Source: Verrucomicrobiota bacterium
GTDB lineage: Bacteria; Verrucomicrobiota; Verrucomicrobiia; Verrucomicrobiales; Akkermansiaceae
Length of the DNA stretch: 21,574 nt
Direction: 5' to 3'
NCBI GenBank assembly: GCA_009885905.1
Contig: VFJU01000429.1
Span: 1 to 21,574, forward strand
In this document: piece after piece, positions 15,796 to 21,574 of the stretch
How positions within the stretch are numbered: the stretch's first letter is position 1
Layout: each line of letters starts with the position of its first letter
Made by a program: the position numbers and the translations under genes
The notes under the pieces: generated by a model
What the model saw: the letters and a program-made list of their open reading frames with translations, nothing else
Told to the model about the DNA's origin: nothing
Databases searched by the model: none

Positions 15796-16887
15796 TCATA
15801 GCCACTTCATTCTCTTGAAAATGAAAAGTTGAATCACTGCGATAGAGGCCATGACAATAAGGATTAATGCATAGCCATATGGCTGATAGAGTTCAGGCAT
15901 GTTAAGTGGAAGAGGTTGGTCGCTCCGCGACATGGGTGAGAAGTTCATACCATAAACTCCTGCGATAAATGTCAGAGGAATGAATATTGAAGTGATCACG
16001 GTGAGCACTCGCATGACCTCATTGGTTCGGAGACCGACACTCGAGTGGTAGAGTTCCATTAAACTGTTGGTAATTTCTTTGTAGCTTTCGACTAAGTCCA
16101 TCAACTGAACCGTGTGGTCGTAGCAGTCGCGCAAATAGACTTTAGTCGTGGCCGTAATGTAATCAGTTGGATTATGCAGCAGTCCATTCGTTACATCGCG
16201 AAGCGGCCAAATAAAACGCCGCATTTGAGTGAGACTGCGCTTATATTCGTGAAGAGTCATTACCATTTCCCGAGAGGGTTTATTAAGCAAATTATCTTCG
16301 AGTAGCTCGATCGAAGTACCGATGTTATCGAGCACTGGGTAGTAATGATCGATGATTGAGTCTAACAGTGCGTATGCGAGATAATCAGTCTTTAATTTTC
16401 GAATCTGGTTCCTACCGCTGCGGATGCGTTGGCGGACAGGTTCAAAAACATCAAATTCGCCTTCTTCTTGAATGGTGACTAAAAAATTTTCTCCAAGAAA
16501 AATGCTTACTTGTTCACCACAAATGACGGTATCTTTATTTTGATAGACCATCTGTGCAACAATGAAAATGTAGTCCGTCGTATGTTCGACTTTAGGTCTT
16601 TGACCGATGTTGAGAACGTCTTCAAGAGCCAAAGGGTGAAGGTTGAAACGAGTGCCGAGTTGGGTAAGTGCTTCCACGTCGCCGAGACCGTCAATGTTGA
16701 TCCATATGACCTTATTGTCGGCAAACGGATTGGCAAGTTGGCTTAGGTCTGAAACATCACGCTCTTCAAATGAAGTCTCATTGTATTCAATGATTTGAAT
16801 ATTTGGCTTACAGATTTTGCCATCGACTAGGTGGGGCAACAAGGTGGCAGGGGGTGACCCAGGCGGGCTGTTGCGTTTCGTGAACAT
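15796..16887 (-). CDS. corA: CorA-family magnesium/divalent-cation channel
   Basis: CorA is a homopentameric inner-membrane channel for Mg2+ (also Co2+, Ni2+) influx. The 363-residue protein has the large soluble N-terminal domain of alternating strands and helices, a long stalk helix, then two C-terminal membrane helices. The YGMN selectivity motif (GMN at 313-315) directly follows TM1, and NMPEL follows in the periplasmic loop. The C-terminus is basic (FKRMKWL), as expected near the inner membrane face. ATG 16887 fits the family better than the TTG at 16926. It follows the alpha/beta-hydrolase lipoprotein gene by 57 bases on the same strand, so co-transcription is possible. No leader peptide or Mg riboswitch is seen in the gap. 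Confidence 0.95.
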   Translation of the reverse strand: MFTKRNSPPGSPPATLLPHLVDGKICKPNIQIIEYNETSFEERDVSDLSQLANPFADNKVIWINIDGLGDVEALTQLGTRFNLHPLALEDVLNIGQRPKVEHTTDYIFIVAQMVYQNKDTVICGEQVSIFLGENFLVTIQEEGEFDVFEPVRQRIRSGRNQIRKLKTDYLAYALLDSIIDHYYPVLDNIGTSIELLEDNLLNKPSREMVMTLHEYKRSLTQMRRFIWPLRDVTNGLLHNPTDYITATTKVYLRDCYDHTVQLMDLVESYKEITNSLMELYHSSVGLRTNEVMRVLTVITSIFIPLTFIAGVYGMNFSPMSRSDQPLPLNMPELYQPYGYALILIVMASIAVIQLFIFKRMKWL

Positions 16888-16944
16888 TGAAGTGAATTTA
16901 GCCTGATTGGTATCCGTAGCAAGCAATCAGAATGAGTAGATCGA

Positions 16945-18618
16945 CTACTCTTTGATTCCAGCATTGAGTATAAGAATTCGCCGGACCTCTTGTATAGCCT
17001 GCGGATCATCAAAGGCACCGTGATTGTCGGGTACAATTTTTTCCGACTTTGCAGTGGCAAGATGGGAACTCCAATACGGCACGACTCCATCGCTGCTATT
17101 TGGGGTATCGCCTTTGCCACGGTCGCCAATGATCGAATGATGTGGCACCTCGATGGGGAATTTATCGATGACTTTGTAAAGTGGGTTACTGGGAGAGAGT
17201 CCAGAGACACTGTTAAATGTGCCTTGAGTCCTCAGATTCGTGGGTATGTCGATCAATGCACTGGTGATCGTTGTTGGAAGCGTTAGGATTTTGACAAATA
17301 AAGAAGTGATGGAAAGGTCTGCAAGTCCACTGCCTCGGTGAGGGGTTGAAATATAGATTTCACGACCGATGTCGGGATTTGATGAGAACACTGCCATGCG
17401 TTTGGCGAGATGGTCTGCGGGAAGCTTGGCATATAATTCGTCAGCCTGGTCTCCCAAGCGTGCATCCCAAATTTTTCGACCTGGTGAAATCACCTGCATG
17501 CGTGAAACCAAGCCACCCATGCTGTGTCCGATAAGCACCATCTTCTTTGGTTGCCCGAAAAGTGACTTCATCGCTGCAAGTTCCTCACGCAAACGCATCG
17601 ATGAGTAGGCGATTGGCCAGCCAGTTGGGTAGTAATAAAGTATGAATTGATAGCGACCTCGGAGTTTTGGATCAGCGCGCAGTTCGTTAATTACATCACG
17701 CCACATGCGAGGGTGGGAGCTCAAACCATGCACGAGTATGACAGGAATCCGCTCAGGATCATAAGGTTCCAGTAGGATAAGTTCGGAATCTAAGTGACCA
17801 GGGTGAACCAATCCAGTGAATGCCAGTTTGAATTCATCGATGTCGATGGTTTGTTTGACGATGGGTGCGGTGAAGTCCGCAGCGAGGGGATAGTTGGTTC
17901 GTCCTAAGTCGACCCGTGAGATGTAAGTCGGATCATAGCCGAGCAGTGATGCATGGCGAACTCCTTCTGCACTCGCGGTACTTTTAAATGTTAGAACCCC
18001 TGTGATGGGTTCCAAATAACTACGCCGACTCACAAATCGCCGCACCTTAGGGTCGGTAGGACGTTTCCAAACTGGAGCAAATGGAGCGCCAACTCCTTCA
18101 TCGGTGTACCAATTCTTGCAAAGTGTGCGTTTGATCTGATCGGCCGGTTCGATCGACTCCAAGCGCGCCAATGGATAGACTCCTGGTTTAGGTGCCATGG
18201 CAGCATCCACTCGATAACTGAGGCCCGCGTAGGTGAATGTCTTCACTGGAGTGGCTTGCGGTCCGACAAAGTTTATTGCGATATCTTCAGTCGCTTTTTT
18301 TATAATCCTCAGTGCGTGCTGTTGATTTTCTGAGAGTTGATCGATGGCACTGATCTTGCCCCCATCGGTATCCAGTTGTCCCCATGCGATTTCTGCGGCA
18401 CGCATTTGATAGACTGCGGATGCCTCGGAGTGTTGTGTGATTTTATCGGCTTTTTTTAGTAAGTCATCGGCATCTGCGAGCGTCGTCCTATTCAGTTCCA
18501 TTCTCGATTTTTCTGTAACAGGAAGATAGGTACTACAAGAAGCCACGAGTATCGTCGTGAGAATGGCAAAGTGACGTGTGGGGTGATGCCACAATGTGGA
18601 AGAACTTGTTTTTAACAT
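16945..18618 (-). CDS. Alpha/beta-hydrolase-family lipoprotein, probable esterase
   Basis: A 557-residue protein that starts with a signal segment containing a lipobox-like VASC (C28), so probably membrane-anchored at the cell surface or periplasm. A long N-terminal region (about 30-290) resembles nothing I can name. A hydrolase domain follows: the oxyanion HG of VILVHGLSS (297-298), the nucleophile elbow GHSMGG with S366, and candidates for the other triad residues, D510 (SSDGVV) and H533 (DNHGAF). TPHRGSG near 425-431 is also common in lipase-like members. Substrate is unknown; the lipid or ester role is inferred from the fold. It lies 36 bases downstream of the secreted-protein gene and before corA on the same strand, so one operon is likely. 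Confidence 0.8.
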   Translation of the reverse strand: MLKTSSSTLWHHPTRHFAILTTILVASCSTYLPVTEKSRMELNRTTLADADDLLKKADKITQHSEASAVYQMRAAEIAWGQLDTDGGKISAIDQLSENQQHALRIIKKATEDIAINFVGPQATPVKTFTYAGLSYRVDAAMAPKPGVYPLARLESIEPADQIKRTLCKNWYTDEGVGAPFAPVWKRPTDPKVRRFVSRRSYLEPITGVLTFKSTASAEGVRHASLLGYDPTYISRVDLGRTNYPLAADFTAPIVKQTIDIDEFKLAFTGLVHPGHLDSELILLEPYDPERIPVILVHGLSSHPRMWRDVINELRADPKLRGRYQFILYYYPTGWPIAYSSMRLREELAAMKSLFGQPKKMVLIGHSMGGLVSRMQVISPGRKIWDARLGDQADELYAKLPADHLAKRMAVFSSNPDIGREIYISTPHRGSGLADLSITSLFVKILTLPTTITSALIDIPTNLRTQGTFNSVSGLSPSNPLYKVIDKFPIEVPHHSIIGDRGKGDTPNSSDGVVPYWSSHLATAKSEKIVPDNHGAFDDPQAIQEVRRILILNAGIKE

Positions 18619-18654
18619 TAGGATTTAGTGGTGATAATGAATAGCTTAAGCTGT

Positions 18655-19518
18655 TTATTGCATCGGGCTGTCTTTGATAAACGATTTAGTCGCGAGGAGG
18701 CGGAGAGATCGTTTTGCTTTGGTGGATTCGGCTCCTTTGATGTAAACGCTGGAAATGGTGCCCTTAAGTTCGAGAAGTTCATCCAACATGGTTTCTAAAT
18801 TAACGATCACTTCTCCTGTTAGTTCGACGGTTGCATTCGTCTGACTGCCATCAGAGCGAAAAATTCCGCCTGATGTTTGGATCGACACGTCAATGACGGC
18901 CACGCGGCGCTTTTCTGCGGTGCGAACTTGGCGGAGTCTCATGGTGGCAATGGTCTTAGTCTGAGACATTTCACTATCAATGAGCATTCGAACCCAAGTG
19001 GGATCAAATTCCCATGAGTCTCCGACGTTGAGTTCGCGGTTTGGATACCAATCGCGTTTCAAATAGACCGTGAGTTCGTTAATTTCTTTTTGTACACGGG
19101 TGAGTGGGACTGATCCATCGAGTTCGAATTTCCAATCTGCTGTCGGTGTTTTCGACATCGAAAAAATTTTACCGACGAGAGGACTTTTTTCGGTGATTTT
19201 TTGCTCTTTGCCATCAACCAATGATTTGGTGATGGTGGTGATTTTAGGAACTCGGACCATTCCGCGGCGGGTGCCATCTGCGGCAGGAGTGCGGAAAGTC
19301 CAGACGATATCTCGCTCGCGAATGATTTCGAAAGGATCGCTAATGGATTTCCCAAGGATATTTTTTTGAACCGTATCGCCTTTCGTTTCAGAAAAAGTTA
19401 CCAGTCGGACGCTTTCGCCTGGTTGGCCACGAACGGGTCCAATGATGATGCCGCCAGATGCAGCCGAAATAAGGGTGGCGGATGTGAGAGTGAAAATGAT
19501 GAATCCGATGTATTTCAT
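18655..19518 (-). CDS. Secreted or periplasmic protein of unknown function
   Basis: A 287-residue protein beginning MKYIGFIIFTLTSATLISAA, a clear signal peptide with a likely cut near the Ala-Ala around residue 20, and no lipobox Cys. The mature part has alternating hydrophobic and charged residues with many strand-like stretches. One central Trp-rich segment (RDWYPNRELNVGDSWEFDP) reminds me of beta-sandwich envelope proteins, but I cannot name a family. No Cys is present in the mature chain. I chose the ATG at 19518 rather than the TTG two codons upstream. It sits 72 bases behind nuoN and 36 bases before the hydrolase lipoprotein, on the same strand. Function is unknown. Confidence 0.8.
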   Translation of the reverse strand: MKYIGFIIFTLTSATLISAASGGIIIGPVRGQPGESVRLVTFSETKGDTVQKNILGKSISDPFEIIRERDIVWTFRTPAADGTRRGMVRVPKITTITKSLVDGKEQKITEKSPLVGKIFSMSKTPTADWKFELDGSVPLTRVQKEINELTVYLKRDWYPNRELNVGDSWEFDPTWVRMLIDSEMSQTKTIATMRLRQVRTAEKRRVAVIDVSIQTSGGIFRSDGSQTNATVELTGEVIVNLETMLDELLELKGTISSVYIKGAESTKAKRSLRLLATKSFIKDSPMQ

Positions 19519-19590
19519 ATCCAATCAGTTTTCGATTTCGTGATTGGTGGGTCAATTCCAATCCGTGACAAGCTCGGAGAAACTACACTG

Positions 19591-21075
19591 CTAGAGGAGT
19601 AGTAGCCAAATTGGCTGAGGCCAGAATCCGATGACTACTACCGCGACGGTGAGCAACGCGATGCACCACTTGCTGATGCACGGCAGAACAATGGACTTGG
19701 CGTCATCAGCAGGTGATGTCCACCAGATGGCACGCACGACTTTAAAATAATAATAAAATCCAGCAGCTGCAGCGATGAAAGCAATGCCGACACCCCACCA
19801 AAGACCGGCTTGAACGGCGAGCGCGAAGACAAGAAATTTACCAATAAATCCGGCAGTGAGCGGGACACCTGCAAGTGCGGATAAAAGAACGGTGAGGGCG
19901 ATTGCCAGCGATGGATTAGTCTTTCCCAGACCATTGAAGTCCGAGATGTTTTCACCGTCACGTTGGATACGCACTTGTGAGAGAATAAAGAAGACACCGA
20001 ATGTCATGAATAAATAGGTGGCTAGATAGAATGAAACCACTTTCACAGAACCTTCAGATGTTGACGTCTCTGGGCTCCAGGCTGCGAGTGCGAGGATTAG
20101 AAATCCAGCATGCGCGATCGACGAGTATGCCAGCAAGCGTTTGAAATTAGATTGTGAAATGGCTGCTAGATTACCAAACAGCAAAGTGGCGCATGCCAGA
20201 ATGAGCAGCAGCGTCATGATCGGTCCGTGGGTGATCTTGCTGGCTAAGAATGGCTCCAAGAAACGAATGGTCAGAATGAATCCTGAGGCTTTGGAACCTA
20301 CTGATAGAAATGCTGTCACAGGGGTGGGTGCGCCCTGATAGACATCCGGAATCCATACTTGCATTGGTACCGCGCCGATCTTGAATCCTAGGCTGACGAT
20401 GACAAGTGCGACCCCGAAAAGCAGCGGGGTGAGTTGGATATTTGCTCCACCATCGGCTTGAAGAAGGATAGAAATAGCGTCAAAGTTCATCGTTCCAAGC
20501 GAACCATAAATCCAAGCGATCCCGTAAACGAGGAAGCCCGTGCTTAATGCCCCGAGAATCAAATATTTCACCCCTGCTTCTAACGAACCAACATTGCGCC
20601 GCATGTAGGCTACGAGAACGTAAAATGTGACCGTGATGAGTTCGAGTGCGACGAATGCACCCGCAAGATCTTTGGCAGATGCTAGCCACATCATTCCTGC
20701 ACAGGCAAAAATAGGTAGCACGTAAAATTCGCCAGTTCCTGATTCTGAATCTGGATTTTCGGTAAATCTAGCGAGAATTTTACGATAATCAACCGCCAGA
20801 AGAATGACCATAATGGTGGCGACGATTGCGAAGATTTTATAGAATTTCGCAAGGGAATCGAAGTTGTAAAATTGCCACATCGGCCATTTAGCCCATTCGG
20901 CGTTAGGTTTGGCATCTGGCCCAATGGCGACACAGGTGAGCCCAAGGATTACCGTTAGACCGATGGCAGCGGAGATTCCGACCCATGCTTTATTATTGCG
21001 CGAGCAAAAGGTCTCTGCCATAAGCAAGAAGATGCCAAGTGTGACGGTGAGGGCTTCGAGGTAGTAGGCGGGCAT
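19591..21075 (-). CDS. nuoN: NADH-quinone oxidoreductase subunit N (complex I)
   Basis: NuoN is one of three antiporter-like proton-pumping subunits in the membrane arm of respiratory complex I. The 494-residue protein is nearly all hydrophobic helices (about 14). Proton-channel residues are visible: E145 in VALELI, K232 in GFKIGAVPMQVW and K262 in VGSKASG. The helix after these holds VYQGAPTPVTAFLSVGSK, the family hallmark, and NFKRLLAYSSIAHAGF follows. ATG 21075 lies 33 bases after the nuoM stop, in the standard nuoM-nuoN order. There is no Shine-Dalgarno. The gene is complete and looks intact. Confidence 0.96.
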   Translation of the reverse strand: MPAYYLEALTVTLGIFLLMAETFCSRNNKAWVGISAAIGLTVILGLTCVAIGPDAKPNAEWAKWPMWQFYNFDSLAKFYKIFAIVATIMVILLAVDYRKILARFTENPDSESGTGEFYVLPIFACAGMMWLASAKDLAGAFVALELITVTFYVLVAYMRRNVGSLEAGVKYLILGALSTGFLVYGIAWIYGSLGTMNFDAISILLQADGGANIQLTPLLFGVALVIVSLGFKIGAVPMQVWIPDVYQGAPTPVTAFLSVGSKASGFILTIRFLEPFLASKITHGPIMTLLLILACATLLFGNLAAISQSNFKRLLAYSSIAHAGFLILALAAWSPETSTSEGSVKVVSFYLATYLFMTFGVFFILSQVRIQRDGENISDFNGLGKTNPSLAIALTVLLSALAGVPLTAGFIGKFLVFALAVQAGLWWGVGIAFIAAAAGFYYYFKVVRAIWWTSPADDAKSIVLPCISKWCIALLTVAVVVIGFWPQPIWLLLL

Positions 21076-21108
21076 GAGGAAAAGATAGGTCGCTAGGTCG
21101 AGTGGGTC

Positions 21109-21574
21109 TTACTTCAGCAAGTTGAGTAAAATATTTGGATAAAGACCGACGGCCAAAAGGACGACGATGAGGATAATGGCAGGAATACGGTCTGCTAAGG
21201 TGGTGTCGGCAGCAGATATGGTGGATTTCACTAATGGACCTTGAAAGATGTCTCGGTAAGCGCGCAGCATATAAACCGCTGAAATCACCACTCCCCAGAT
21301 GGAAAGGATGCAAGCGATTTGAACGGGACCGAGACCTGTCGTGCCGTCGTAACTTTTAAATGCAGAGAGGAAGACTAGGATTTCACCAGAGAAGTTTGCG
21401 AGACCGGGAAGTCCAATGGATGCCATCGCGGCGATTCCAAAAACAAAAGCGAGACGAGGGGCAGCTTTTGCGAGGCCACCGAGTTCTTGTAGGTCGAGAG
21501 TCCCAGTACTGCGCTCAATCCGGTCAGTCAGGCCGAAAAGCAGCGCGATGGAAATACCATGAGCGAACATCAAA
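21109..21574 (-). CDS. nuoM: NADH-quinone oxidoreductase subunit M (complex I), C-terminal part
   Basis: Only about the last 155 residues lie in the window; the gene runs off the right edge and should continue to about 500 residues. Visible features are the HGISIALLFGLTDRI segment, LQELGGLAKAAPRLAFVF, and SIGLPGLANFSGEILVFLS, typical of the NuoM family just before the last helices, plus an Asp/Arg-rich loop after YMLRAYRDIFQGP. It is a proton-pumping membrane subunit of complex I, upstream of nuoN in the same operon. nuoL and the remaining nuo genes are presumably off the right side. Confidence 0.93.
   Translation of the reverse strand, partial: LMFAHGISIALLFGLTDRIERSTGTLDLQELGGLAKAAPRLAFVFGIAAMASIGLPGLANFSGEILVFLSAFKSYDGTTGLGPVQIACILSIWGVVISAVYMLRAYRDIFQGPLVKSTISAADTTLADRIPAIILIVVLLAVGLYPNILLNLLK

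Overview
The window is a chromosomal stretch of mid-range G+C from a Gram-negative-type bacterium. It carries mostly housekeeping genes in short runs on both strands. The mix (UvrA, ClpB, bactofilin, MscL, CbiX beside an iron-sulfur partner, MiaB, a complex I operon end, and a RAYT-like transposase tail) and the style of the small unknown proteins suggest Verrucomicrobiota or a close relative. That placement is an inference from gene content and is only moderately secure. Almost no start codon has a Shine-Dalgarno sequence in front of it, which is a notable property of the whole region.

Layout. 1-218: tail of a RAYT/IS200-like transposase running in from the left edge. 309-2948: an unusual UvrA. 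3063-3137: a CAU-anticodon tRNA with encoded CCA, followed by about 300 bases containing two hairpins. 3449-3784: a small two-helix membrane protein. 3909-6482: the ClpB disaggregase. 6617-6687: tRNA-Gln(TTG). 6795-7999: a 71-residue unknown protein and a CDF metal-efflux transporter, meeting a bactofilin gene head to tail of the opposite strand (8005-8325). 8476-8901: the mechanosensitive channel MscL, whose stop shares the palindrome TGATCA with the stop of the next, convergent gene. 8902-10437 (minus strand): cbiX followed by a DR2241-type Fe-S protein gene. 10528-11205: a lipoate/octanoate transferase-family protein, divergent from cbiX. 11257-12636: miaB. 13014-13711: an unknown one-helix membrane protein and a possible 45-residue membrane peptide. 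13840-14505: a VapBC toxin-antitoxin pair, perhaps transcribed leaderless. 14608-21574 (all minus strand): the end of nuoM, then nuoN, a secreted protein, an alpha/beta-hydrolase lipoprotein, CorA, a possible 48-residue ORF and a WalJ/YycJ-type metallo-hydrolase.

How the parts relate. NuoM and NuoN are proton-pumping membrane subunits of respiratory complex I. The two envelope proteins and CorA behind them share the strand with modest gaps and may be partly co-transcribed, but are not known complex I functions. CbiX and its Fe-S partner probably act together in a siroheme or cobalt-tetrapyrrole step. ClpB, MscL, CorA and the CDF transporter are stress and ion-homeostasis functions. No prophage, CRISPR array or obvious defence island is present; VapBC and the transposase tail are the only clearly mobile or accessory elements.

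The best candidates for something new are: (i) the UvrA, in which both CPxCG knuckles of the first zinc module have become xPxTG and the insertion domain is strongly shortened; (ii) the stand-alone CbiX/DR2241-like pair, with only one complete histidine pair in the two-domain chelatase; and (iii) two untracked small ORFs with protein-like composition (13574-13711 and 15445-15591).
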